A DNA stretch of 64,000 bases from Brachybacterium subflavum (lineage in GTDB: Bacteria; Actinomycetota; Actinomycetes; Actinomycetales; Dermabacteraceae): the NCBI RefSeq assembly GCF_009299795.1, contig NZ_VIGP01000004.1:388992-452991 (forward strand), read 5' to 3'. The position numbers were made by a program, and so were the translations under genes. The notes beneath the pieces were generated by a model, which was not told the origin of the DNA, ran no database searches, and saw only the letters and a list, made by a program, of their open reading frames with translations. The number at the start of each line of letters is the position of its first letter. Positions within the stretch are counted from its first letter, which is position 1. Shown here piece by piece: positions 47,166 through 56,424 of this stretch.

Positions 47166-47927
47166 ATGGATCCTCACCCGGCGCACCGCCCCCGTCCCGT
47201 CCGGCCGACCCGATGCGCGCGCACCGCGCGTCCCGTGCGCACCGCGCTCCCCGCGCTCCGCCCGCCTCCCGTGCACCGGCCCGGCGGCCCTCAGGGCGCC
47301 CACGCCCCACGCGGTGCGATGCGGCTCCTGGTCGCGCTGATGGGCATGATGCTGGTCGCCGCGCTGCAGATGACGGTGCCCGCGCACGGCGATCCCGGGG
47401 CCGCCATGGACCCTGCGGGAGGCGACGGAGCCGGCACGGACGCTTCGGTGCAGGCGCGATGGGAGTGGCCGATGGCGTCCCCGCACCGGATCATCGCGCC
47501 GTTCGTCGCGCCCGAGCACCGCTATGGGCCGGGCCACCGGGGCGTGGACATCCTCGCGAGCGGCGCCGAGGTGCGAGCCGTCGAGGACGGGACGGTCCGC
47601 TTCGCCGGTTCCGTGGCCGGTCGGGGCGTGGTCTCGATCCTGCATGCCGACGGGCTGCTGTCGACCTACGAGCCGGTGACGGCGGACGTGCGGGCGGGCG
47701 ATCGGGTGCGCGCCGGCCAGGTGATCGGAGAGTTGGAGGAGGGCAGGCCCGGCGCGGGCGAGGGCGCGAGCCACTGCACGCAGGCGTGCCTGCATCTCGG
47801 GGCTCGACGCGGTGGCGACGACTACGTGGATCCCGAGCCGCTGCTCCGTGGGGCGGAGCCGAGCGTCCTGCTGCCTCTGGAGGCGGTGGGGACTGCGCTC
47901 GCGCTGCTCGGCCGGCACGCGGGCTGA
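47166..47927 (+). CDS. Exported M23-family peptidase-like protein (lacks one catalytic His)
   Basis: 253 residues. A long Pro/Arg-rich start is followed by a signal helix (MRLLVALMGMMLVAALQM, 52-69) and an AHG cleavage-like site, then a compact LytM domain: HRGVDIL (zinc ligands His124 and Asp128), AVEDGTVRFAG, GDRVRAGQVIGEL, and CLHLGARRG (His210). The first His of the usual HxH pair is Cys208 here, so activity is doubtful. Start is uncertain: GAGG precedes 47166, while GTG 47025 and ATG 47319 (directly at the signal helix) are alternatives. Confidence 0.75.
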   Translation: MDPHPAHRPRPVRPTRCARTARPVRTALPALRPPPVHRPGGPQGAHAPRGAMRLLVALMGMMLVAALQMTVPAHGDPGAAMDPAGGDGAGTDASVQARWEWPMASPHRIIAPFVAPEHRYGPGHRGVDILASGAEVRAVEDGTVRFAGSVAGRGVVSILHADGLLSTYEPVTADVRAGDRVRAGQVIGELEEGRPGAGEGASHCTQACLHLGARRGGDDYVDPEPLLRGAEPSVLLPLEAVGTALALLGRHAG

Positions 47928-47938
47928 GGGCCGGCGGA

Positions 47939-49018
47939 TCAGGCGCGCGGGTGCGCCTGGTCCAGGGTGCTGCGCAGGCGCTCGGCGCTGACGTGGGTGT
48001 AGATCTGGGTGGTGCCCAGCGAGGAGTGGCCCAGGAAGTCCTGGACGCTGCGCAGGTCCGCGCCACCCTCCACGAGGTGCGTGGCGGCGGTGTGGCGCAG
48101 CGTGTGCGGGCTGATGTGACGGTGGATCCCCGCCTCCTGGGCGTGGCGGTCCACGAGGGTGCGCACCGCGCGGTCGCCCAGGCGCCCGCCGCGGGACCCG
48201 AGGAACAGCGCCTCGCCCGAGCGCGTGGAGGCGAGCACGGGGCGGCCCGCGCTGGTCCACTCCTCGATCGCGCGGATCGCGGGCAGGCCGACGGGCACGA
48301 TGCGCTCCTTGGAGCCCTTGCCGAGGACGCGGACGGTGCGCTCCGTGTGGTCGATCGCGCGCAGGTCGAGGGCGACGAGCTCGGAGACGCGGAGACCCGA
48401 GGAGTAGAGCAGCTCGAGCACGGCCGCGTCGCGCAGGCGCAGCGCCGCCTCGATCACGCGCCGGGAGTCGTCGGCGCCCTGTCCATCGTGGCTCATCCCG
48501 TCCGGGCTCTGTTTGCCCGTGCCCCGCCTTCTCGACGTCTCCTCGTCCTCCGTGCCGGGCGCACCGCGCGGCGGGCGGGGCGCGGCGGTCCCGTGCTCGG
48601 CCGCTTCGAGCAGCTCCTCGGTCTGGTCCTGGCTGAGCACGGCGGGCAGATGGCGGCCCCGCTTGGGGGCCCTGAGCCGCCCGCCGATGTCCTGCGGGAT
48701 CCGTCCGGTGCGCGCGAGCCACGTGGTGAAGGTGCGGGCGGCCGCCGCCGACCGGGCGAGGGACGAGGACGCGAGGCCCGCCTCGGCGCGGGACCCGAGC
48801 CAGGAGCGCAGGGCCGTCACGTCGAGATCCGCGAGCTCGATGCGCTCGACCTCGTGCAGATGCTCGAGCAGGCTGCGGGCCTCGCGGGAGTAGGCGGCGA
48901 CCGTGTGCTCGGAGCGTCCGCGCTCGAAGCGCAGGTGCTCGGCGAAGGCGTCGAGCACGGCATCGTCGTCCTCGGCGCGCACCGCTCCCCCGTCGCGTGC
49001 GGTGCTCCCGGTGGCCAT
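47939..49018 (-). CDS. xerC: Tyrosine recombinase XerC
   Basis: Chromosome-dimer resolvase acting with XerD at dif. 359 residues, some 50 more than usual. SAM-like N-terminal domain, then catalytic Arg210 (SSGLRVSEL), Lys234 (KGSKERI), His305 and Arg308 (HTLRH), His331 (LGHSS) and nucleophile Tyr340 (IYTHVS), all present. The extra length is a hydrophilic insertion at about 143-187, between the two domains. Placement behind dprA is the usual actinobacterial order. Confidence 0.93.
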   Translation of the reverse strand: MATGSTARDGGAVRAEDDDAVLDAFAEHLRFERGRSEHTVAAYSREARSLLEHLHEVERIELADLDVTALRSWLGSRAEAGLASSSLARSAAAARTFTTWLARTGRIPQDIGGRLRAPKRGRHLPAVLSQDQTEELLEAAEHGTAAPRPPRGAPGTEDEETSRRRGTGKQSPDGMSHDGQGADDSRRVIEAALRLRDAAVLELLYSSGLRVSELVALDLRAIDHTERTVRVLGKGSKERIVPVGLPAIRAIEEWTSAGRPVLASTRSGEALFLGSRGGRLGDRAVRTLVDRHAQEAGIHRHISPHTLRHTAATHLVEGGADLRSVQDFLGHSSLGTTQIYTHVSAERLRSTLDQAHPRA

Positions 49019-49098
49019 GGGCCCAGTGTGGCACCGCGCCGCCGACGGGACCGGGCGGCGCGCCCCCGCGACGGCGCGCGGCAGAGGCGCAGCATCGC

Positions 49099-50376
49099 TC
49101 AGCGCCTGCCCACCTTCTGCCCGGTGATGCTCACGTGCCCGAGGGCCTCGAGCCTCCCGAGGGCCGCCATCACCTCGCTCTCGCGGCGGCCGACCTCGCT
49201 CGCGAGCCGGTCGATCGTGATCCGCGAGCGCGGCGGCACGGCGTCCAGCACGCGCCGGTCGGCGGGGTCGAGGAAGTCCAGCTCGTCCTGCTGGGCGAAC
49301 GAGGAGTCACCGGCCGGGGCGGCGCCCGGCAGCAGCTCGCGGATCTCCTGCGCCTCGGTGACCAGGATGGCCTGTCCGTCGCGCACGAGCCGATGGCAGC
49401 CCGCGGAGGCGGCCGAGGTGATCGGCCCGGGCACCGCACCGACGAGGCGCGGCGGCACGAGCGTCCCGGCATGCCGCGCGGTGGACAGCGCGCCGGAGCG
49501 CCAGGCCGCCTCGACGACCACCACGACGCGGGCGAGCGCCGCGATCAGCCGGTTGCGGGCCAGGAACCGCCAGCGCGTCGGGGCCGTCCCGGGCGGAGCC
49601 TCGGTCAGCAGCACATGGCGTTCCCGGATCGCGCGCAGCAGCTGGTCGTTCCCCCGCGGGTACAGCCGGTCGAGGCCCCCGGCGAGGACGGCAAGCGTGG
49701 GTCCGCCGGCGGCGAGCGCCCCGCGATGCGCCGCGGCGTCGATGCCGTAGGCACCGCCCGAGAGCACCGTCGATCCCTCTGCGGCGAGCTGCGCGGCCAT
49801 CGACGAGGCGCAGTCCTCTCCGTACGGGGTCGAGGCGCGCGAGCCGACCATCGCGATCGCCCGGTCGTCGGCGAGCTGCGCCGGATCCCCGGGGCCGTGC
49901 GCCCACAGGCAGAACGGGGCAGCGGGCCCGAGATCATCGAGGCCCGCGGGCCATTGGTCGTCACCGGGCACGATCACGCGCACGCCCAGGCCGGCGGCCC
50001 GGTCCAGGGCGGCCTGCGCATCGATCCTCCGGTCGCGCTCCCTCCAGCGCGAGAGCGCGGCCGCGGCGGCGACGCGGCGATCGGTGCGCTGGGCACGGGG
50101 CGCGCTGGGATCGTGGACCGGCAGGACCCGCAGGGCGTGCTCGACCGCGTCGAGATCCCCGCGCGCGAGGATCTCCAGCCCCTCGCTCACGCCGTGGACC
50201 GTGCAGGTCGAGTGCGCGGCGTCGTCGGAGGGCTCCGCCAGCAGTGACCAGGTGATCCGGGCCATGCGATCCGCCCGCGACGATGCATCCGCCGCGTCGG
50301 AGTCGTCCGCCGCGACGCGTGCGTCCGGCTGCCCGCGCCCTTCGTGCGCGGAGTCCCGCGGGCTCGCTGCGCTCAT
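49099..50376 (-). CDS. dprA: DNA processing protein DprA
   Basis: Loads RecA on incoming single strands in transformation. 425 residues with a Ser/Asp/Ala leader of about 45, the SAM-like part, the Rossmann core (VGSRASTPYGEDCASSMAA, VLSGGAYGIDAAAHRGAL, LAGGLDRLYPRGN) and a C-terminal winged helix (LASEVGRRESEVMAALGRLEALGHV). The ATG overlaps the comM stop as TGATG, with GGAAGG ahead. Competence is not proven by its presence; dprA-comM-yraN is retained in many non-competent actinobacteria. Confidence 0.92.
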   Translation of the reverse strand: MSAASPRDSAHEGRGQPDARVAADDSDAADASSRADRMARITWSLLAEPSDDAAHSTCTVHGVSEGLEILARGDLDAVEHALRVLPVHDPSAPRAQRTDRRVAAAAALSRWRERDRRIDAQAALDRAAGLGVRVIVPGDDQWPAGLDDLGPAAPFCLWAHGPGDPAQLADDRAIAMVGSRASTPYGEDCASSMAAQLAAEGSTVLSGGAYGIDAAAHRGALAAGGPTLAVLAGGLDRLYPRGNDQLLRAIRERHVLLTEAPPGTAPTRWRFLARNRLIAALARVVVVVEAAWRSGALSTARHAGTLVPPRLVGAVPGPITSAASAGCHRLVRDGQAILVTEAQEIRELLPGAAPAGDSSFAQQDELDFLDPADRRVLDAVPPRSRITIDRLASEVGRRESEVMAALGRLEALGHVSITGQKVGRR

Positions 50377-51941
50377 CACAGGTCCTTCCCGCGCAGGGTG
50401 AGCGCGAGGCCCACATGATCGGTGTCGGGGCGCGCGCTGCCCTCGAGGTCGGCGAGGGTCCAGGCCACGCGCAGCACGCGGTCGTGGCCGCGCAGGGTCA
50501 GGCGGCCGTGGGAGAGGGCGCGCTGGAGCATGGCCGCGGCGCGGCCGTCGGCGCTGTAGGCGCGTCGCAGCTCGGGGCCCGGGATCTGGGAGTTCAGGTG
50601 CCAGGGCTCGTCGGCGAAGCGCGCCGCCTGGCACTGGCGGGCGCGGGCGACGCGCCGGGCGATCTCCGCGCTGGACTCGGAGGCGCCGGCGTCGCGTCGC
50701 ATCGGGTCGACCGGTCCCACATCCACGCGCATGTCGATCCGGTCCAGCACCGGACCGGAGATCTTCTTCAGATAGCTGCGGCGCTGCATGGGAGTGCACG
50801 TGCAGCGCGTGCCCTTCCCCCAGGACAGCCCGCAGGGGCACGGGTTGGCGGCGAGCACGAGCTGGAAGCGCGCGGGGTAGCGGGTGACGCTCAGCGAGCG
50901 GTGCAGGGTGATGTCGCCGGTCTCGAGGGGCTCGCGCAGCGCCTCGAGCACGCGGGAGTTGAACTCGGGCGCCTCGTCGAGGAAGAGCACGCCGGCGTGG
51001 GCGCGGGAGACCGCGCCGGGGCGGGCGATGCCGCTGCCGCCGCCGATCACGCTCGGCGCGCTCGCGGTGTGGTGCGGGCTCTCGAAGGGCGCGGTGCGGA
51101 TCAGGCCGCCTCCGGCGTCGAAGGTGCGGTCCAGGGAGCGGATCGCGCTGAGGGCGATCGCGTCCTCGTCCTCGAGGGCTGGCAGGATCCCGGAGATCCG
51201 GGAGGCGATCATCGTCTTCCCCGTGCCCGGAGGTCCCTGCAGCATCAGGTGGTGCCCGCCGGCGGCGGCGACCTCGGCGGCACGGCGCGCCTGGGCCTGA
51301 CCGATGACGTCGGCGAAGTCGAGCCCGGGGCGGCGCGCGCCGGCGTCCGCCTCGGGTGCGGGCGCTCTGCGCGGCGTGAGGACCTTCTGGGCGGGACGGT
51401 TCAGGGGCGCCCGGCACCCGTGGTGGCGCATGACCTGGCCCAGGTCCGCCGCGGAGAACACCTCGATGCCCTCCACGAGCCGCGCCTCGCGCGCGTTCCC
51501 CTCGGGGACCACGGCGCGGCGCACACCCGCCGCGTGCGCGGCGATCAGCGCGGGCAGCACGCCGGGGACCGGGCGCAGCGTCGCGTCCAGACCGAGCTCG
51601 CCGAGGTGGACGACGTCCGCCACCGCCTCCGGGTCCAGCGTGCCCTGGGCGGCGAGGATCGCGACGGCGATCCCGAGGTCGAACCCCGAGCCCACCTTGT
51701 GGATGAAAGCGGGGCTCAGGTTCACCGTGATCCTGCGCTGGGCGAGCGGGGTGCCGATGGCCCCCGCCGCGGCACGCACGCGCTCACGCGCCTGCAGGGT
51801 GGTCGAGTCGGGGAGGCCGACCAGGGAGAACGCGGGCAGCCCGGTGGCGACGTCGGCCTCGACCTCCACGAGGGTCCCGGTGACGCCGCGCAGCCCGACG
51901 GCGCCCGTCCTCGCGCCCCGGCACGTGGTCCCGGCGCTCAT
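50376..51941 (-). CDS. comM: YifB/ComM family AAA+ ATPase (Mg chelatase-like)
   Basis: 521 residues. N-terminal Lon-protease-like fold (FSLVGLPDSTTLQARERVRAA, ITVNLSPAFIHKVGSGFDLGIA), the AAA+ domain with Walker A GPPGTGKT and LFLDEAPEFNSRVLEALREPLE, then NPCPCG and CTCTP cysteines and the C-terminal helical part. In Vibrio the homologue is a branch-migration helicase during transformation. ATGA overlap with yraN. Confidence 0.92.
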   Translation of the reverse strand: MSAGTTCRGARTGAVGLRGVTGTLVEVEADVATGLPAFSLVGLPDSTTLQARERVRAAAGAIGTPLAQRRITVNLSPAFIHKVGSGFDLGIAVAILAAQGTLDPEAVADVVHLGELGLDATLRPVPGVLPALIAAHAAGVRRAVVPEGNAREARLVEGIEVFSAADLGQVMRHHGCRAPLNRPAQKVLTPRRAPAPEADAGARRPGLDFADVIGQAQARRAAEVAAAGGHHLMLQGPPGTGKTMIASRISGILPALEDEDAIALSAIRSLDRTFDAGGGLIRTAPFESPHHTASAPSVIGGGSGIARPGAVSRAHAGVLFLDEAPEFNSRVLEALREPLETGDITLHRSLSVTRYPARFQLVLAANPCPCGLSWGKGTRCTCTPMQRRSYLKKISGPVLDRIDMRVDVGPVDPMRRDAGASESSAEIARRVARARQCQAARFADEPWHLNSQIPGPELRRAYSADGRAAAMLQRALSHGRLTLRGHDRVLRVAWTLADLEGSARPDTDHVGLALTLRGKDL

Positions 51942-52345
51942 GACACGGACCGCAGGTGCTCGATCTCGCAGCCGCCCGCGCCGAGCACGTGCACGGCGAC
52001 CACGTCGATCCGCACCTCGTGGTGCCGCGGGGCGTGCTCCATGAGGTACGCGCCGGCGAGCGCGCGCAGACGTCGCACCTTGAGCGGGGTGACGGCGGCC
52101 TGCGGGACGCCGGTGACCAGGGTGCGGCGCGTCTTGACCTCGACGAACACGAGTGTGGTGCCCTCGAGGGCGACGATGTCGATCTCGCCGGCGCGGAAGC
52201 GGACGTTGCGCTCCACGATCTGCCAGCCGGCCTCGGCGAGGTGGTCGGCGACGACCTGCTCGCCGATCGTCCCGAGCTCGAGGGCGCTGAGCCTGGCCAG
52301 CGGGACGGCAGTGGGGAACGGGATGGGTGCGGGTCGACGTGTCAT
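51938..52345 (-). CDS. yraN: YraN family protein (UPF0102)
   Basis: 135 residues of a predicted endonuclease-like fold. GTIGEQVVADHLAEAGW, GEIDIVAL and VFVEVKTR are the signature, including the nuclease-type Glu-x-Lys. Function unknown despite wide conservation; it lies between rnhB and comM as usual. Confidence 0.92.
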   Translation of the reverse strand: MTRRPAPIPFPTAVPLARLSALELGTIGEQVVADHLAEAGWQIVERNVRFRAGEIDIVALEGTTLVFVEVKTRRTLVTGVPQAAVTPLKVRRLRALAGAYLMEHAPRHHEVRIDVVAVHVLGAGGCEIEHLRSVS

Positions 52346-52453
52346 GCCCTCACCCTGGCGCTCGCGCCTGTCGCGCGCGCGGCCGCGGGCCCCGTTGTGG
52401 ATGACAGGGCATTGGGGAGGAACGGAGGACGGATCGTCCGGCGGTCCCCGGGA

Positions 52454-52756
52454 TCAGGGAAGCGCGATGTCGGGCTTCGCGAGCTCCTCGATGTTGACGT
52501 CCTTGAAGGTCACCACGCGCACGGAGCGGACGAAGCGGCTCGAGCGGTAGATGTCCCAGACCCAGACGTCGGCCAGGGTGAGCTCGTAGAAGACCTCGCC
52601 GCCGGCGGTGCGGACCTGCATGTCGACCTGGTTGCACAGGTAGAAGCGGCGCTCGGTCTCCACCACGTACGTGAACAGCCCCACCACGTCGCGGTACTCC
52701 CGGATGAGCTGCAGCTCCATGTCGGACTCGTAGCTCTCGAGGTCCTGGGTGCTCAC
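52454..52756 (-). CDS. DUF2469 family protein
   Basis: 100 residues, MSTQDLESYESDMELQLIREYRD region at the start, ending VTFKDVNIEELAKPDIALP. It is one of the most conserved small proteins of Actinomycetota and always lies near rnhB. No function is established. GTG start with AAGGAGG nine bases upstream; overlaps the rnhB stop as GTGA. Confidence 0.9.
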   Translation of the reverse strand: MSTQDLESYESDMELQLIREYRDVVGLFTYVVETERRFYLCNQVDMQVRTAGGEVFYELTLADVWVWDIYRSSRFVRSVRVVTFKDVNIEELAKPDIALP

Positions 52757-53628
52757 GGCTGCGCCTCCTTCGGGATCCGGGGACGGGGCTGCTCGCCCGC
52801 GTCCGCCCACAGTACGCCAGGGACGCCCGGCGTCCCCTGGACGTTCTCGTCCCCGCTCGCGGGGAGGCCCAGGTTCCAGGACCTGCGGTGCTGGGCGTGG
52901 GCTCCGCGGGTGCGCAGCGCCTCGCGGTGCGCCGCTGATCCGTACCCTTTGTTGCCCGCCCAGCCGTAGTGGGGCGCGAGGGCATCGAGCTCGACCATGT
53001 GCGCGTCGCGCGCGACCTTCGCGAGCACGCTCGCCGCGGCGACGCTCATGCAGTCGCGGTCCGCCTTCACGCGCAGCTGCACGGAGGGGAGGGAACGCCC
53101 CTCCGCCCGCTCGCCCGCCGCGTCGGGGGCCGGTTCGGCGAGAGCCGGGGTGATGACGTCGGCGTCTCCGTCCATGAGCACGATGTCCGCGGCGACGCCG
53201 AGCCCGGTGATCGCGCGGCCCGCGGCGAGGCTCAGCGCGGCCAGGATGCCGCGGGCGTCGATCTCCTCGGGGCTCGCCCACCCCAGGGCGTGCGCGTGCG
53301 CGACCTCCCGGAGGGGGCCGACGAGGGCTTCGCGGCGTCGGGCGGTGAGGGCCTTGGAGTCGCGGACGCCCTCGGGCAGCGCGTGCTCCGGACCGTCGGA
53401 TCCGATGAGGACGGCGAAGGCGCCGACGACCACCGGGCCCGCGAGCGCACCACGGCCCACCTCGTCGACGCCCGCGACGACGACGGGGCGCGCGGGGTCG
53501 GCGGAGTCGTCGCCGCGCGACGCGTCGGGCGAGGCGTCGGCGTGCGCGAGAGCGAGGGCGATCTCGGTGTCCCAGGTCGGGGCCACCGTGCGGCGCCGAC
53601 CCGCGGGCGAGGACGTCAGCATGGTCAC
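52753..53628 (-). CDS. rnhB: Ribonuclease HII
   Basis: Cleaves RNA in RNA-DNA hybrids and single ribonucleotides. 291 residues. The catalytic Asp-Glu is in AGVDEVGRGALAGPVV (Asp55, Glu56); VRDSKALTARRRE, DGDADVI, KADRDCMSVAAASVLAKVARD and GNKGYGSAAH follow. There are about 50 extra N-terminal residues, an insertion after the DGD motif, and a Pro-rich tail. GTG at 53628 has GAGG six bases upstream; ATG two codons later is the alternative. Confidence 0.94.
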   Translation of the reverse strand: MTMLTSSPAGRRRTVAPTWDTEIALALAHADASPDASRGDDSADPARPVVVAGVDEVGRGALAGPVVVGAFAVLIGSDGPEHALPEGVRDSKALTARRREALVGPLREVAHAHALGWASPEEIDARGILAALSLAAGRAITGLGVAADIVLMDGDADVITPALAEPAPDAAGERAEGRSLPSVQLRVKADRDCMSVAAASVLAKVARDAHMVELDALAPHYGWAGNKGYGSAAHREALRTRGAHAQHRRSWNLGLPASGDENVQGTPGVPGVLWADAGEQPRPRIPKEAQP

Positions 53629-53636
53629 GGGCGACC

Positions 53637-54446
53637 TCAGGAGGGGTCGGGGACGGAGGCGAAGGCGTCGCGCCCGTCGCCCAGTCCGGTCCAGCGGCTC
53701 ACGGGCCAGAAGATCGCGACCGCGCGCCCGGTGACGTCGTCCTCGTCGACGTAGGGCTCCTCGCCCTGCGAGTAGTGGTACGAGGAGTCCGCGGAGTCGA
53801 AGCGGTTGTCGCCCATGACCCAGAGCTTGTCCTTCGGGACCGTGACGTCGAAGGAGGTCTGGCAGGCGGGGGTCTGGGGATTGATGTAGGGCTCGTCGAG
53901 GGTCTCGCCGTTCACCGTGAGGTCCCCACCCTCGACGCACTCCACGTGATCACCAGGCAGGCCGATCAGGCGCTTGACCAGGTGGTTCTGGGAGGGATCG
54001 GGGGCCAGGCCCACCCAGCTGAGCACCGTCAGCAGGCGATAGCGTGAGGACTGGTCCGCCCCCGTCTCGCTCTCCATCCAGTTCTGGGTGTCCTCGAAGA
54101 CGACGACGTCGCCGCGATGGAGGTCGAAGACCCCGGGGCTCAGCTTCGAGACCAGGATCTTGTCGTTCTGGACCAGCGTCGGGTTCATCGAGTCCGAGGG
54201 GATGAAGAACGGCTGGATGAGGAAGGTCTTGACGAGCACGGCGATGATCAGGGCGACCAGCATGGTCACCGCGTAGTCGAGCCAGCTCCCGCGGTACCCG
54301 CGGCGCCGTGCGGCGCGCGCGCCGCCGCTCCCGCCGGGGCGGGGGCGCTCCCCTGTGCCGCCGGCGCTCGCGCCCTCCGACGACTGGTCGCGGACGGCCT
54401 GGTCCTCGGGATCGTGGTCCCCGGGGGTCGGCGCCTTCTCGTTCAT
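53637..54446 (-). CDS. lepB: Signal peptidase I (larger paralogue)
   Basis: 269 residues. Charged cytoplasmic tail, one membrane helix (about 58-82), then catalytic Ser86 in PSDSMNPTL and Lys158 in LVKRLIGLPGD; GDNRFDSADSSYH is box E. The extracellular domain carries an insertion around WMESETGADQSSRYRLL. It lies ten bases after the second lepB gene; the pair is probably a duplication within one operon. Confidence 0.93.
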   Translation of the reverse strand: MNEKAPTPGDHDPEDQAVRDQSSEGASAGGTGERPRPGGSGGARAARRRGYRGSWLDYAVTMLVALIIAVLVKTFLIQPFFIPSDSMNPTLVQNDKILVSKLSPGVFDLHRGDVVVFEDTQNWMESETGADQSSRYRLLTVLSWVGLAPDPSQNHLVKRLIGLPGDHVECVEGGDLTVNGETLDEPYINPQTPACQTSFDVTVPKDKLWVMGDNRFDSADSSYHYSQGEEPYVDEDDVTGRAVAIFWPVSRWTGLGDGRDAFASVPDPS

Positions 54447-54456
54447 CGCGCTGATC

Positions 54457-55032
54457 CTATCGGTCGAGTCGGCCGGCTCTTCCCAGGGGCCAGACAATGC
54501 GACTGGCCTCACCGATCACGCGATCGGTCGGGATCATGCCCCCGCCGGGCGACCCGAGCAGGAAGCGGGAATCCGTGGAGTCCGCCCGGTTGTCGCCGAG
54601 GACGAACATGCGCCCCTCGGGGACCTCGAGGTCGAAGCGGACCGTGCTCGTGTCGGTGCCTGGTGCGAGGTAGGGCTCCTCGAGCCTCTCGCCGTTCAGC
54701 ACGAGGTGTCCGCCGTCGTCGCAGCAGCGGATGCTGTCACCGCCCACGGCCACCACGCGCTTGACCCAGTAGCGCGAGATCGCGCCGTCCTTCGGGAAGT
54801 AGCCCGAGCCGTCGAAGACGACGAGCTCGCCGCGATGCACCGCGGCGGAGCCGGTGCGGTCGGCGAGGATCACGTCGCCCGAGCGCAGCGTCGGCTCCAT
54901 CGAGCCGCTGGGCACGCGGAAGGGCGCGGCGACGAACTGGCGCACGCCGAACGCGACGACCAGCAGCAGGACCACGCACGCGGCGGCGGCCACCAGGAGT
55001 GGCCGCCGCCGCGTCGACGAGGTGCTGGGCAC
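54457..55032 (-). CDS. lepB: Signal peptidase I (smaller paralogue)
   Basis: 191 residues. Short basic start, one membrane helix (11-35), catalytic Ser44 in PSGSMEPTL and Lys91 in YWVKRVVAVGGD; box E is LGDNRADSTDSR. About 80 residues shorter than its neighbour and only moderately similar, so the two may prefer different precursors. GTG start two bases after rplS. Confidence 0.92.
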   Translation of the reverse strand: MPSTSSTRRRPLLVAAAACVVLLLVVAFGVRQFVAAPFRVPSGSMEPTLRSGDVILADRTGSAAVHRGELVVFDGSGYFPKDGAISRYWVKRVVAVGGDSIRCCDDGGHLVLNGERLEEPYLAPGTDTSTVRFDLEVPEGRMFVLGDNRADSTDSRFLLGSPGGGMIPTDRVIGEASRIVWPLGRAGRLDR

Positions 55033-55034
55033 GC

Positions 55035-55385
55035 TCAGGAGTGGTCGCGCTTCTCCTTGATGCGGGCCTTCTTGCCCGTGAGGTTGCGCAGGTAGTACAG
55101 CTTCGCGCGGCGGACGTCACCGCGGGTGACCACCTCGATCTTGTCGATCGTGGGGGCGTGGACGGGGAACACGCGCTCCACGCCGACGCCGAAGGACACC
55201 TTGCGCACGCGGAAGGTCTCGCGGATGCCGTCGCCCTGACGGGCGATGACGTAGCCCTGGAAGACCTGCACGCGGGAGCGGTTGCCCTCGACGACCTTCA
55301 CGTGGACCTTGACGTTGTCGCCGGCGCGGAAATCGGGGATGTCGTCCCGCAGCTGCGCCTGATCGATCGCATCGAGCTTCTGCAT
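55035..55385 (-). CDS. rplS: 50S ribosomal protein L19
   Basis: 116 residues, standard. Located at the 30S-50S interface. [31 protein letters not shown] and ERVFPVHAP are the conserved segments. AGGAGAG precedes the ATG. A promoter of its own lies in the gap behind trmD. Confidence 0.97.
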   Translation of the reverse strand: MQKLDAIDQAQLRDDIPDFRAGDNVKVHVKVVEGNRSRVQVFQGYVIARQGDGIRETFRVRKVSFGVGVERVFPVHAPTIDKIEVVTRGDVRRAKLYYLRNLTGKKARIKEKRDHS

Positions 55386-55689
55386 CGTTCTCTCCTGCCG
55401 TTCGCCCCAGGTCGGACGGGGTTCTCGAAGGGACCTGAGCCCCTGCATGGTGAACCGTGACGTTCCGGTGCGGCGACGCTCGCGAGGAGTCGCACCGCTC
55501 CGTGGTGCTGGGCCTCTGGCCGCGTTTCCGACGCGACGGACCTGCCCGGCCGCTTCCTGCATCGCTCCCCTGGGGCAGAGCGGTGCGCGGCGTGCACACA
55601 GCGGGTCATTCTGCCAGCAGCGCGAGCGCCCCGGCAATCCTGCCCGGCGCAGATCACGCCGAGACGGCGGGACGGGCGGCGGAAGGAGG
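55386..55689. other. 304-base gap between trmD and rplS
   Basis: Contains the rplS promoter and a leader of about 215 bases. No gene and no strong hairpin is visible; autogenous L19 leader structures known elsewhere cannot be identified by eye. Confidence 0.5.
55608..55637 (-). promoter_or_regulatory. Promoter of rplS
   Basis: TTGCCG (55632-55637) and CAGAAT (55608-55613), 18-base spacer, each matching the consensus at four of six positions. It would drive rplS-lepB-lepB-rnhB and the genes after them. Confidence 0.5.
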
Positions 55690-56421
55690 TCAGCCCCGGG
55701 CGTCCCAGAGGTCGGGGCGGCGCTGCCGCGTGCGCTCGGCCGAGCGCTCGGCGCGCCAGGCAGCGATCCTCCCGTGATCGCCGGAGAGCAGGACCTCGGG
55801 GGCCTCGCGCACGGCGCCGGACGGTTCCGTCCAGCGCGCCGGCCGCGTGTACAGGGGATATTCGAGCATCCCGTCGGAATGGGACTCCTCCACCAGAGAC
55901 GCCGCGTTCCCGACGACGCCGGGGACCAGGCGCACGATCGCCTCGGTGAGGGCGAGCACGGCGACCTCTCCCCCGTTCAGCACGTAGTCGCCGAGGGAGA
56001 CCAGGGCGACCTCGTGCCCCTCGTCGGCCAGGTGCTCGTAGACCCGCTCGTCGATGCCCTCGTAGCGCCCGCACGCGAAGACGATCCACTCGCGCGCGGA
56101 CCACTCCTGGGCGAGGTCCTGTCGGAACACCCGCCCCGCCGGGTTCGGGAAGACGATGAGCGGGCGGGCGTCGGCTCCGAGCTCGTCGCGGCCCTCGGCG
56201 ATCACGGCGGCGAGGGCCTCGGCCCATGGCTCGGGCTTCATCACCATGCCGGCGCCCCCGCCCAGCGGCGAGTCGTCGACCGTGCGGTGGCGGTCGTGGG
56301 TCCAGGTCCTCAGGTCGTGGCGGTGCACGGAGATCAGGCCGTCGCGCGCGGCCTTCCCGATGAGGGAGAGGTCGAGGGCCTGGAGGTACTCGGGGAAGAT
56401 GGTGATCGCGTCGATGCGCAC
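55690..56421 (-). CDS. trmD: tRNA (guanine-N1)-methyltransferase TrmD
   Basis: Methylates G37 of tRNAs and prevents frameshifting. 243 residues; knot segments are clear: [66 protein letters not shown] is the N-terminal signature. GTG start three bases after rimM. Confidence 0.96.
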   Translation of the reverse strand: MRIDAITIFPEYLQALDLSLIGKAARDGLISVHRHDLRTWTHDRHRTVDDSPLGGGAGMVMKPEPWAEALAAVIAEGRDELGADARPLIVFPNPAGRVFRQDLAQEWSAREWIVFACGRYEGIDERVYEHLADEGHEVALVSLGDYVLNGGEVAVLALTEAIVRLVPGVVGNAASLVEESHSDGMLEYPLYTRPARWTEPSGAVREAPEVLLSGDHGRIAAWRAERSAERTRQRRPDLWDARG

Positions 56422-56424
56422 GGC

